DNA of 31,008 bases from Acidimicrobiales bacterium (lineage in GTDB: Bacteria > Actinomycetota > Acidimicrobiia > Acidimicrobiales > Poriferisodalaceae): assembly GCA_020439485.1 (NCBI GenBank), contig JAGQSP010000269.1:6353-37360 (forward strand), read 5' to 3'. This document shows, one piece after another, positions 1-7,053 of the stretch. Position 1 is the first letter of the stretch. Each line of letters opens with the position of its first letter. The translations under genes were made by a program, and so were the position numbers. Below the pieces are notes generated by a model. The model had not been told where the DNA came from. It worked only from the letters and a program-made list of their open reading frames with translations, and ran no database searches.

Positions 1-645
1 GTCACCGACATGCGTCGCTCGGTGCGCGGCACCGTGGTGGCGTCGACCTTTGACCGGCCATCCGACGAGCACACCCAGGTCGCAGAGGTCACCATCGAGC
101 GCGCCAAGCGCATGGTCGAAGAGGGCAAGGACGTCGTCATCATCCTCGACGGCATCACCCGCCTGGCACGCGCCTACAACCTTGCAGCGCCCGCCACGGG
201 CCGCATCATGTCGGGTGGTATCGACACCGGGGCGCTGTATCCGCCCAAGAAGTTCTTCGGTGCGGCGCGAAACGTCGAGGAGGGCGGTTCGCTGACGATC
301 TTGGCGACCGCTCTTATCGAGACCGGCTCGAAGATGGATGAGGTGATCTTCGAGGAGTTCAAGGGCACTGGCAACATGGAGCTGCGCCTCGATCGTCGTC
401 TCGCCGAGCGGCGCGTGTATCCGGCCATCGACGTCGATTCGTCGTCGACCCGTCACGAGGAGCTCTTGTTCGAGCGCAAGCAGCTGCAGCAGGTTTGGAA
501 GCTGCGCCGGGTTCTGTCGGGCCTTTCCGGAGGTGACGGAGAGGGGCGTTCGGGCGCCGGTCTGGAGCTGTTGGTGGATCGTCTGAAGACGTTCCGGAAC
601 AACGACGAATTCCTCGCCGAGATTGCCAAAGCGCCGAGCCTGTAA
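1..645 (+). CDS. rho: Transcription termination factor Rho, C-terminal part (5' end outside window)
   Basis: The open frame runs from base 1 without a start, so only the last 214 residues are present. Rho is a hexameric RNA-dependent ATPase that ends transcription. The Walker B stretch [16 protein letters not shown] (about residues 46-61 of the fragment), the segment [19 protein letters not shown] and the arginine-finger region [15 protein letters not shown] are all visible, and the C-terminal helix with VWKLRRVL and NNDEFL is complete to the TAA stop. The conserved SGTRREELL segment reads SSTRHEELL here, a mild variant. It is followed by rpmE, prfA and prmC, as in mycobacteria. The identification is secure; nothing can be said about the N-terminal domain. 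Confidence 0.97.
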   Translation, partial: VTDMRRSVRGTVVASTFDRPSDEHTQVAEVTIERAKRMVEEGKDVVIILDGITRLARAYNLAAPATGRIMSGGIDTGALYPPKKFFGAARNVEEGGSLTILATALIETGSKMDEVIFEEFKGTGNMELRLDRRLAERRVYPAIDVDSSSTRHEELLFERKQLQQVWKLRRVLSGLSGGDGEGRSGAGLELLVDRLKTFRNNDEFLAEIAKAPSL

Positions 646-700
646 GGCTCGCGCCAGAGGATGCAGCGCCGAGCCTGTAGCGCCTCGCCGAGACATTGGA

Positions 701-706
701 TAGAGT
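701..706 (+). promoter_or_regulatory. Candidate -10 element (TAGAGT) upstream of rpmE
   Basis: TAGAGT fits the actinobacterial -10 pattern TANNNT and lies 50 bases before the rpmE start in the rho-rpmE gap. No convincing -35 hexamer was seen at the expected distance. This is a pattern match only. Confidence 0.3.
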
Positions 707-756
707 TGTCGGTCGGCCCTGAAGCCGTCGGCCGAAGCATCACGGAGTTTCTTGCA

Positions 757-1014
757 ATGAAGGACGGAATCCATCCCGAGTACCGGCCCGTCGTGTTCCA
801 GGACACGTCGACCGAGTTCTCCTTCTTGACCCAGTCGACAATCGAGACGCGCGAGACCATCGTGTGGGAAGACGGCAACGAGTATCCGTTGGCCAAGGCC
901 GAGCTCACCAGCGCCAGCCATCCCTTCTACACCGGTCAGATGAAGATCGTCGACACCGCTGGTCGTGTCGAGCGTTTCGAGAAGCGCTACGGCGCTCGTC
1001 GTCGCGGCAAGTGA
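757..1014 (+). CDS. rpmE2: 50S ribosomal protein L31, type B (zinc-independent)
   Basis: This 85-residue protein starts [16 protein letters not shown] and contains [20 protein letters not shown] and [14 protein letters not shown], all signatures of ribosomal protein L31. It has no cysteine. Type A L31 carries a CxxC zinc site, so this is the type B form, which in many bacteria replaces the zinc form when zinc is short. The start is the ATG at 757, where family homology begins; an upstream in-frame ATG at 661 would add a 32-residue extension with no L31 similarity. It lies in the usual place between rho and prfA. No Zur operator was recognised by eye. Confidence 0.95.
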   Translation: MKDGIHPEYRPVVFQDTSTEFSFLTQSTIETRETIVWEDGNEYPLAKAELTSASHPFYTGQMKIVDTAGRVERFEKRYGARRRGK

Positions 1015-1023
1015 CACACTTTT

Positions 1024-1047
1024 GGCCGTTGCCCTTCGGGCACGGTC
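1024..1047 (+). terminator. Hairpin after rpmE, possible terminator or attenuator
   Basis: GGCCG-(T bulge)-TGCCC, loop TTC, GGGCA-CGGTC folds into about ten pairs, including one G-U pair, ten bases after the rpmE stop. There is no T-run after it, so a classical intrinsic terminator is doubtful. Confidence 0.35.
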
Positions 1048-1059
1048 GCTGAGCGCCCG

Positions 1060-2061
1060 ATGGCGCTCGATCCTCAGCAGAGATCGCGGCTTCACGAGGC
1101 CAAGCTCCGCTCGCTGGCGCGCTCGCAGTTCGACGTCGAGTTGGTCGAGTCGAGCGGCAGCGAGAGCGGTGCTTTCGGTTGGTCTGCTGATCGCTGTTTC
1201 GCACTGATCGAAGGGCGTCCCGACACTTCGCTCGGGCGCGCCTTGGGCATGGCGCGTCGACGCGACAGCCAGCGGCTGGACGTGTTGTGTCAGGTCGGCG
1301 CAGGGTCGGTCGCCCTGCGCGCGTCACTGCTCGACCGCCCCGTCTGGGTTTGGGCGGTCGACGGAACGGCGGTCAACCCTGCCAACGCGGCTCCTGTCGA
1401 CGTCGGAGCAGAGCCAGCGCCCGAAGCCCTGTCGCTGATTCCCGCCATCGAAGCGGCCGGTGCCCGGCCCTTCGTGGAACATGGCGTGGTTCTGGCCGAG
1501 GTCAGGGGCCTCGAGGTTGGGCGGGTCGAGGTGGACGAGTTCGGGCCTCGGCTGGTTGTGGGCGTCAGCGTCGACGACCGCATGATGAACGAGATAATCC
1601 ACTCCAACGAACCTGCTGAGGTCACCTTGGCTCGCGTGGTCGATCTGGTCGAGCCGTATCGTCTGGCGGGTGCAGACCCGCACCCGTTCAATCGTTTGAG
1701 CCGCGAGCGCTTGTTGCGCCAGGTCATCATGGACGACCCGTCGTCGGTTGGGTTTCAGTGGGTTTCTCCGGCGCAACCGCCATCTCCTCGCCCCAACCTG
1801 GCCGATCCTTGTCCTGCGGTGGCACTTGCGGGAGACGGTGACGAGGTGGGGGCTGTTGTCGTGGCGTCGGTTGGCGTAGACCTCGAGCTGGTTCCCTTTG
1901 CCGCCCACGCCAGGCACCTGTTGGCTCCATCGGCCGAGCTGTTGGTCGTGGTGCCCGAACGTGACGCTGTCTCGTTCACCGCCGAATTGGTCGGTGGTGT
2001 CGTGGGTGGTGCCAGGTTGGTGACGGTGGGTAACGACTGGTTCGCCGCGGCAGGGCTGTAG
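1060..2061 (+). CDS. Protein of unknown function between rpmE and prfA
   Basis: This 333-residue protein is not one I can assign to a named family. It has no signal peptide or clear membrane segment, so it is probably cytoplasmic. It is rich in Val, Ala, Asp and Glu, with alternating hydrophobic stretches (for example VWVWAVDG, LVVGVSV, ELLVVVPE) typical of an alpha/beta fold. A basic and aromatic segment, PHPFNRLSRERLLRQV, lies near residues 205-220 and a Pro-rich linker (SPAQPPSPRPN) near 235-246. Codon use and base composition match the neighbours. The ATG at 1060 has no good ribosome-binding site. The tight setting between rpmE and prfA, 45 bases after one and 11 before the other, suggests a translation-linked or simply co-transcribed role, but that is inference. 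Confidence 0.8.
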   Translation: MALDPQQRSRLHEAKLRSLARSQFDVELVESSGSESGAFGWSADRCFALIEGRPDTSLGRALGMARRRDSQRLDVLCQVGAGSVALRASLLDRPVWVWAVDGTAVNPANAAPVDVGAEPAPEALSLIPAIEAAGARPFVEHGVVLAEVRGLEVGRVEVDEFGPRLVVGVSVDDRMMNEIIHSNEPAEVTLARVVDLVEPYRLAGADPHPFNRLSRERLLRQVIMDDPSSVGFQWVSPAQPPSPRPNLADPCPAVALAGDGDEVGAVVVASVGVDLELVPFAAHARHLLAPSAELLVVVPERDAVSFTAELVGGVVGGARLVTVGNDWFAAAGL

Positions 2062-2064
2062 CCT
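2059..2064 (+). promoter_or_regulatory. Candidate -10 element (TAGCCT) for a leaderless prfA transcript
   Basis: TAGCCT begins with the TAG stop codon of the preceding gene and ends 8 bases before the GTG of prfA. No ribosome-binding site lies in front of that GTG. The spacing would put the transcription start at or just before the start codon, as in the leaderless mRNAs common in actinobacteria. Confidence 0.35.
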
Positions 2065-2072
2065 CGGCGAAC

Positions 2073-3137
2073 GTGCTCGACCGACTGACCCAACTCGAAG
2101 ACGAACTCACCGTTGTCGAGACCCAGCTGGGCGATCCCGACGTGGTCACCGATCGGTCTCGGTTCGCCGAGGTGGGCAGAAGGCACGCCGAGTTGTCCGA
2201 GGTCGTCGAGGTCGGCCGACGCTGGCGTTCGGCGATCGAAGACGCGGCCACGGCGCGAGAGATGTTGGAAGAGTCCAGCGGTGCCGATCGGCGCGAGATG
2301 ACCGAGATGGTCGAAGCGGCCGATGCCGAGGTTGCCCGCCTGGAGGCCCAGTTCAAGCTCAAGCTGCTGCCCAAAGATCCCAACGATGGCAAGAACGTGA
2401 TCCTCGAAATACGCGGCGCCGAGGGGGGAGAGGAGGCCAACCTGTTCGCCCGCGATCTCTTCGAGATGTACCGCAACTTCGCGTTGGCGCGGGGCTGGAA
2501 GCTCGAGATCATCAGCGCCGACCCCTCCGACCTGGGTGGCTACAGCGACATCACCGCTGTGGTGAAGGGCGATTCGGCGTGGTCGATGCTCAAGCACGAG
2601 GGAGGCCCTCACCGGGTGCAGCGGGTGCCCGTGACCGAGTCGCAGGGCCGGGTCCACACCTCGTCTGCCACCGTCACGGTGTTGCCGGAGGCCGACGAGG
2701 TCGAGGTCGACATAGATCCCAACGATCTGACCGTCGACGTCTTCAGGGCGTCGGGCCCCGGTGGTCAGTCGGTCAACACCACCGACTCAGCGGTTCGAAT
2801 CACCCACAAGCCGACAGGCATGGTGGTGTCGATGCAGGATGAGAAGAGCCAGCTCCAGAACAAGGAGAAGGCGCTTCGGGTCTTGAGATCACGGTTGTTG
2901 AAAGCAGAACAGGATGCGAGGGCGGCCGAGCTCTCGGCCGCGAGACGCGACCAGGTGGGTGGTGGAGGTCGCAGCGAGAAGATCCGCACCTACAACTTCA
3001 AAGAAAACCGGGTCACCGATCATCGCATCGGGCTGACCCTGTACAAGCTCGACAAGGTCCTTTCGGGCGAACTCGACGAGGTGGTCGAGTCTTTGCAGCA
3101 AGACGAGCGCCAGCGTCAGCTCAGCACCGAGGGTTGA
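2073..3137 (+). CDS. prfA: Peptide chain release factor 1
   Basis: This 354-residue protein is full length for RF1, which releases finished peptides at UAA and UAG codons. The catalytic GGQ is at residues 230-232 within SGPGGQSVNTTDSAVR. The stop-codon recognition tripeptide is PVT at 186-188 in RVPVTESQGRVHTS, the P-x-T form that marks RF1 rather than RF2 (SPF). GGQ is also the substrate of PrmC, whose gene follows directly. Translation starts at GTG 2073, eleven bases after the preceding stop, without a visible ribosome-binding site. Confidence 0.97.
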   Translation: MLDRLTQLEDELTVVETQLGDPDVVTDRSRFAEVGRRHAELSEVVEVGRRWRSAIEDAATAREMLEESSGADRREMTEMVEAADAEVARLEAQFKLKLLPKDPNDGKNVILEIRGAEGGEEANLFARDLFEMYRNFALARGWKLEIISADPSDLGGYSDITAVVKGDSAWSMLKHEGGPHRVQRVPVTESQGRVHTSSATVTVLPEADEVEVDIDPNDLTVDVFRASGPGGQSVNTTDSAVRITHKPTGMVVSMQDEKSQLQNKEKALRVLRSRLLKAEQDARAAELSAARRDQVGGGGRSEKIRTYNFKENRVTDHRIGLTLYKLDKVLSGELDEVVESLQQDERQRQLSTEG

Positions 3138-3143
3138 ACGTCG

Positions 3144-4019
3144 GTGTCGGATGGGACTGTCCCTTGGAGTGCATTTGCAGCCGAGGCCGAGCGGCGGTTG
3201 GCTGAGGCGGGTATTGAACAGCCCGAGCTAGAGGGGCGTTGGCTGGTCGAGGAAGCGGCGGGCTTCTCTTCTGGAGAATGGTTCGAGCGCCGTTTCGAAC
3301 TGGCCACGGTGCGGGGTGTGGCGCGTTTCGATCAGATGATCGAGCGACGGCTGGCCGGCGTGCCCATCCAGTACGTGCTGGGACATTGGCCGTTTCGAAT
3401 GCTCGATTTGATGATCGACACACGTGTGCTGATTCCCCGGCCCGAGACCGAGGTGTTGGCGGGGTTGGTCTTGGATCGGCTGGCGTCGATCAGGTCGCCT
3501 TTGGTCGTCGATCTGGGTACTGGTAGCGGAGCGATCGGTCTGGCGGTGGCCTTTGAGCACCCGACGGCTCAGATCTGGCTCACAGATTCGGATCCAGATG
3601 CCATCAGTGTCGCACGCGCCAACCTCGCCGGTCTGGGGCGCCACGGTTCGCGTGTTGGCATCGTCGAGGGCGACTGGTTCGAGGCTCTTCCCGAAGACCT
3701 TCGCGGAACGGTCGACGTGTTGGTCTCCAACCCGCCGTATGTGGCCGATGACGCGCAGCTCGACGCCTCGGTGATCGACCACGAACCCCACACCGCCTTG
3801 TTCTCGGGCCCGCAGGGAACGAACGATCTGGCGATGATCGTGAATGGCGCACCTGGGTGGCTCGCCGAGTCTGGGGCCCTGTTTCTGGAGATGGGGCCAC
3901 AACAGGTAGCTCTTGTGTGTTCCTGGTGTCGGGATGCGGGATTCGGATCGGTTGTGACAGCCCGCGACCTTGCCGGTATCGAGCGCTTCGTCATCGCAAC
4001 CCGGGGCCAGCCCCTTTGA
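3144..4019 (+). CDS. prmC: Release factor glutamine methyltransferase PrmC (HemK)
   Basis: This 291-residue protein methylates the glutamine of the GGQ motif in RF1 and RF2 using S-adenosylmethionine. The N-terminal helical domain (about residues 1-95) binds the release factor. The methyltransferase domain has the SAM motif VDLGTGSG at 122-129 and the defining NPPY at 196-199 (VSNPPYVADDAQ), which holds the target glutamine. RPETEVL near 98 is also typical of the family. The GTG start at 3144 is six bases after the prfA stop, so the two are almost certainly co-transcribed. In mycobacteria the next gene is a Sua5/TsaC-type gene; it is absent here. Confidence 0.96.
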   Translation: MSDGTVPWSAFAAEAERRLAEAGIEQPELEGRWLVEEAAGFSSGEWFERRFELATVRGVARFDQMIERRLAGVPIQYVLGHWPFRMLDLMIDTRVLIPRPETEVLAGLVLDRLASIRSPLVVDLGTGSGAIGLAVAFEHPTAQIWLTDSDPDAISVARANLAGLGRHGSRVGIVEGDWFEALPEDLRGTVDVLVSNPPYVADDAQLDASVIDHEPHTALFSGPQGTNDLAMIVNGAPGWLAESGALFLEMGPQQVALVCSWCRDAGFGSVVTARDLAGIERFVIATRGQPL

Positions 4020-4040
4020 GTCGGGGGCCCTTTGGCCCAA

Positions 4041-4046
4041 TAGAGT
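4041..4046 (+). promoter_or_regulatory. Candidate -10 element (TAGAGT) upstream of the phosphatase gene
   Basis: TAGAGT ends eight bases before the GTG at 4055, suggesting a leaderless or nearly leaderless transcript. It follows a small GGGCC-cttt-GGCCC inverted repeat (4025-4038). GAGG at 4047-4050 might instead act as a short ribosome-binding site, so both readings are open. Confidence 0.35.
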
Positions 4047-4054
4047 GAGGCCTG

Positions 4055-4642
4055 GTGACCGATCGACCTCCACGGATTCTCTTCGTTTGCACTGGCAACA
4101 TCTGCCGCTCGCCGATGGGTCAGTACCTGATGTCTTCGAGGCTCGACGCGATGGGCATCGCCGCAAGCGTGCGATCTGCGGGCTTTGCCGCCGAGGGCCA
4201 GTCGATGCCAAAGCACGCCCTTTCGGTTCTTGCTGGTGCGGGCATAGATGCCTCGGCGCACCTGAGCACACGCATGACCCCCGACCACGTGCGGGGTGCC
4301 GATCTGATCTTGACCATGACCGGGCGGCACGCAACCGAGGCCGCCGTGCTCGATCTCGAGTCGGTGCCTCGGATCTATACCCTTCGCGAGTTCGCCATCA
4401 GGGCTTCGGGCTTCGGGCCACGCGATGCCGGGGCGAGCCTTCGCGACTATGTGCTCGATGTCGGGTCTGACCGCACGCCCGGTCACCTGGGTGCTGGGGG
4501 TTCGAGGGAGGACATCGCGGATCCGTATGGGCGCCGCAAGGGTGCCTACAAAAAGGCGTTCCAGGAGATCCAGACTGAAATCGACGCACTTGTACCGACG
4601 TTGTTCTCTGGTGGGCAGTCGCTCACGGGGTTAGGGTCCTGA
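4055..4642 (+). CDS. Low-molecular-weight protein tyrosine phosphatase
   Basis: This 195-residue cytoplasmic enzyme has the phosphate-binding loop CTGNICRSP with the nucleophile Cys12 and Arg18 (C-x5-R-S) and the general-acid motif DP at 156-157 in DIADPYG. Both match the LMW-PTP family, which dephosphorylates tyrosine; close relatives include Wzb/Etp, regulators of capsule and exopolysaccharide tyrosine kinases, and arsenate reductases. About 195 residues is longer than the roughly 150 of Wzb, owing to an insertion before the DP loop. It sits at the border between the housekeeping genes and the glycan block, which fits a Wzb-like role, but no tyrosine kinase gene is present in the window. 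Start is GTG 4055. Confidence 0.88.
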   Translation: MTDRPPRILFVCTGNICRSPMGQYLMSSRLDAMGIAASVRSAGFAAEGQSMPKHALSVLAGAGIDASAHLSTRMTPDHVRGADLILTMTGRHATEAAVLDLESVPRIYTLREFAIRASGFGPRDAGASLRDYVLDVGSDRTPGHLGAGGSREDIADPYGRRKGAYKKAFQEIQTEIDALVPTLFSGGQSLTGLGS

Positions 4643-4645
4643 CTG

Positions 4646-4673
4646 TTGACAACAGCCGAAAACCACGTAAAGT
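4646..4673 (+). promoter_or_regulatory. Sigma-70-type promoter upstream of the sortase substrate
   Basis: TTGACA at 4646-4651 and TAAAGT at 4668-4673 are separated by 16 bases, four bases after the stop codon of the phosphatase gene. It is the best consensus promoter in the window. Transcription would begin near 4680 and leave a leader of about 65 bases before ATG 4745. Confidence 0.6.
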
Positions 4674-4744
4674 GTTGACCTACCCAATAATTCTCACTCT
4701 CTGCTGCAGATGCCGAGAGATGGCGGGACTGCAAGGTGAATCAA

Positions 4745-5143
4745 ATGCGAAAGAATCGTGAAGCTCTGAGGCGTTCGGGAGTTGCTGCGCTGGCCGTGGC
4801 GGCATGCCTTGCTCTGGGTTCTGCTCCGGCCGGTGCGGCGGACGCATACTCCGATGGTGGGTCCGGCAGCACCGGGCAGACGACCGATACCGGCGGCGGT
4901 TCGACAGGCGATACCGGCGGCACCGGGACCGGCGCCGACGGCACGACCGGTGGTGGCGACACCACCACCGGTACCGATACCTCTGCGGGTGGCACCACCG
5001 GCAGCGGCACTGTGGGTCAAGTCGACGATGGTCAACTGGCATTCACAGGTGGCGACGCCCTGTCCCTCACCCTCATCGGTGGCGCAGCGCTCGGAGCTGG
5101 AGCTCTCATGGTGGCCGTCAGTCGCCGCCGCGATGACGACTGA
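4745..5143 (+). CDS. Small secreted Gly/Thr-rich protein with LAFTG cell-wall sorting signal
   Basis: This 132-residue protein has a basic N-terminus and hydrophobic signal peptide (about residues 1-32, cleavage near AGAADA), a low-complexity Gly/Thr/Ser/Asp stretch (35-90) and a C-terminal sorting signal. That signal is LAFTG at 98-102, then a hydrophobic segment (SLTLIGGAALGAGALMVAV) and the tail RRRDDD. LAxTG is the form recognised by class E sortases of high-GC actinobacteria. It would be anchored covalently in the cell wall as a flexible spacer. ATG 4745 is chosen because AAGGTG lies six bases before it; GTG 4736 in the same frame is a possible alternative adding three residues. No sortase gene is in the window. 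The middle has no recognisable fold. Confidence 0.85.
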   Translation: MRKNREALRRSGVAALAVAACLALGSAPAGAADAYSDGGSGSTGQTTDTGGGSTGDTGGTGTGADGTTGGGDTTTGTDTSAGGTTGSGTVGQVDDGQLAFTGGDALSLTLIGGAALGAGALMVAVSRRRDDD

Positions 5144-5160
5144 TCTCGTCGAGCACAATC

Positions 5161-5166
5161 TAGGCT
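5161..5166 (+). promoter_or_regulatory. Candidate -10 element (TAGGCT) upstream of the DUF4012 gene
   Basis: TAGGCT ends ten bases before ATG 5177, and no ribosome-binding site is seen. This fits a leaderless or near-leaderless transcript. No clear -35 hexamer was found. Confidence 0.3.
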
Positions 5167-5176
5167 CTGCCGCTTG

Positions 5177-6925
5177 ATGGGTTTCATCAAGCGCAACCTG
5201 CTTTCTGCCTTTGCTCTATTCGCTGTAGCGGTCTTCGTCTGGGCCATCTGGGCCGCGTACAACGCGAAGAAGGCTGTTGACGAGGCTCGCGAGGCGCAGT
5301 CGATAATCGAAGAGGTCGACTCCTTCAGGCTCGAGGACCTCCTCGCGGGTGATGCCATCGAACCTCTGGACGCCTCCGCGACCCTTCTCGAGTCGGCCCA
5401 CGAGCGGCTCAGTCGCCCCTTGATGAGGCCTGCTCACTGGCTTCCGGTCCTGGGCCGCCAGATAAAGGCGGCAGACGATCTGTCTTCTGGAATCTCGGGC
5501 GTCTTGCGCGTTGCCTCGTCGTCAGTTCGCGACATCCGCTCGGGGTTCGACGAGGACAGCTCTGTTCTGGCTCGAATGCGTCTGGTGTCGGAGAACGTCG
5601 GGCTTGTCGAGGATGCGATCCAGGCCGCCGATCTGGGTGATGGCAATGCGCTGATATCGGTGTTGGCCGAGACCCGGGCCGAAGTCGTCGATCGCTTCGA
5701 CCGCCTGCGGGCGACGGCCTCGCGGGTGAGGGCATCGACTTCGGCGGTCGCCGAGCTGTTGGATGGACCCGAGAATCACCTGTTGCTGATCGCCAACAAC
5801 GCTGAGATGCGGGCGGGAAGCGGCATGATCCTCACGACCGGGGTGCTGCGGACCCAGGGCGGTGCCGTTGTGGTTACCGATCTCGGCAGCTCGTTCTACC
5901 GAAACCTAGAACCCGGCGCTGTCGAGCTCACGAAGACCTACGAAGACCACTTCGGCTTCGCCGAGGTCGAGACCGAGTGGCGCAACCTCGGACTCACCCC
6001 GAGGTTCCCCGAAACGGCCGAGTCGGCTCTGCGAATGTGGCAGGCGGCAACCGGGGAGGCTCTCGACGGTGTGATCCTGGTAGATCCGTTCATGCTCGAA
6101 GCCCTGCTCGCCGGCATGGGGCCCGTGACCGTCGACGGCCTCGACTACACCGAGGACAACATCCTCGAATACCTGCTCCATGGCCAGTATTTGACCATCG
6201 ACGTCGAGCAGACCAACACCGAGCGGCGGCAGGCTGAACGATCGCTGGCACCGGCCATCTTGTCGGCGGCGCTGACAAGGGACCACGATCTGGACGAGTT
6301 CGTTCCCAAGGTCGCCCGGGCGCTCGCCGGACGCCATCTGCTGCTTTGGTCACCAGACGCCGACCGGCAGGCGGCATGGGCCGAGGCCCAACTCGACGGC
6401 GAACTCGTGCCCAACTCGTTGTCGCTCGCGTTCTCCAACCGGTCGCCTTCCAAGCTGGACTATTTCATCGAGGTTCGAACGGGTATGAAGGCTTCCGTCG
6501 AGGGTGATGTGCGCAGTGTCGAGGTCGAGATCGCCATAGACAACGTCGTCGATCCGTCTGAGGAACCCCTCTATATCACCGGGCCGCAGCCCACGGACGA
6601 GACTCCGGTCGAGCTCGGCGAGTATGTCGTACTGGTTACGGCGAACACCCCAGGCGCCGCTGTCGATTCGCGCTTCGACGGGGTCGACGACCTGGAGGTG
6701 GCAGGTGGCGACGGCCCTACCCGAATCGTGGCTACGTCTACCAGCGTGATGCCCGGTGAGCGCCAGACCGTGGTTTTGCGCTTCGAGTTGCCGGTGGAAG
6801 TCACGGAGCTTCGCCTTGAGCCCTCGGCGCGGTACTGGCCCATCGCCTGGCGCCTGGGCGACACCGACCATCGGGTGGACGAACCCTTTGTCGTCGACCT
6901 CGAGTCGCTGCCGCCGATCGACTAG
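5177..6925 (+). CDS. DUF4012-type membrane-anchored extracellular protein
   Basis: This protein of about 582 residues has one N-terminal membrane segment (about residues 8-28: LLSAFALFAVAVFVWAIWAA) followed by a large domain expected outside the membrane. Its core has the features I associate with DUF4012: HLLLIANNAEMRAGSGMILTTGVL, a later DGVILVDPFMLEALL and a segment with HGQYLTID. The molecular function of DUF4012 is not known to me; members are often found near polysaccharide genes, which fits this setting. The C-terminal part (about 420-575) looks beta-rich. ATG 5177 is preferred over the overlapping TTG 5174. It lies 33 bases after the sortase substrate, though a separate -10 element may drive it. 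Confidence 0.75.
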   Translation: MGFIKRNLLSAFALFAVAVFVWAIWAAYNAKKAVDEAREAQSIIEEVDSFRLEDLLAGDAIEPLDASATLLESAHERLSRPLMRPAHWLPVLGRQIKAADDLSSGISGVLRVASSSVRDIRSGFDEDSSVLARMRLVSENVGLVEDAIQAADLGDGNALISVLAETRAEVVDRFDRLRATASRVRASTSAVAELLDGPENHLLLIANNAEMRAGSGMILTTGVLRTQGGAVVVTDLGSSFYRNLEPGAVELTKTYEDHFGFAEVETEWRNLGLTPRFPETAESALRMWQAATGEALDGVILVDPFMLEALLAGMGPVTVDGLDYTEDNILEYLLHGQYLTIDVEQTNTERRQAERSLAPAILSAALTRDHDLDEFVPKVARALAGRHLLLWSPDADRQAAWAEAQLDGELVPNSLSLAFSNRSPSKLDYFIEVRTGMKASVEGDVRSVEVEIAIDNVVDPSEEPLYITGPQPTDETPVELGEYVVLVTANTPGAAVDSRFDGVDDLEVAGGDGPTRIVATSTSVMPGERQTVVLRFELPVEVTELRLEPSARYWPIAWRLGDTDHRVDEPFVVDLESLPPID

Positions 6926-6964
6926 CGCCTCGCAGGCGGCCCGCGCGAGTTCTCGGGTTTTGTG

Positions 6965-6993
6965 TTGTAACTATTGCCCGCCACCCCTATGCT
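6965..6993 (+). promoter_or_regulatory. Candidate promoter upstream of the GH26-GYW gene
   Basis: TTGTAA (6965-6970) and TATGCT (6988-6993) are spaced by 17 bases. Transcription would start near 7000, giving a leader of about 54 bases before ATG 7054. The region is visibly richer in A and T than its surroundings. Confidence 0.45.
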
Positions 6994-7053
6994 CGTCATG
7001 ATTTCGTAACAAATGACCTCAAGTGGGCGTAGAGAAAGGCGATAGGTAGCACC

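Noticed and set aside
3228..4486. Long minus-strand frames over prmC and the phosphatase gene
   Set aside because: They are shadows of two well-identified plus-strand genes and show no homology by eye.
4855..5010. Possible DNA tandem repeat (GGC/ACC-rich)
   Set aside because: The periodicity comes from the Gly/Thr-rich coding sequence; there is no exact unit repeated in tandem.
6926..7053. Possible riboswitch before the GH26-like gene
   Set aside because: The leader is only about 50 bases from the candidate promoter, and no known riboswitch core was recognised.
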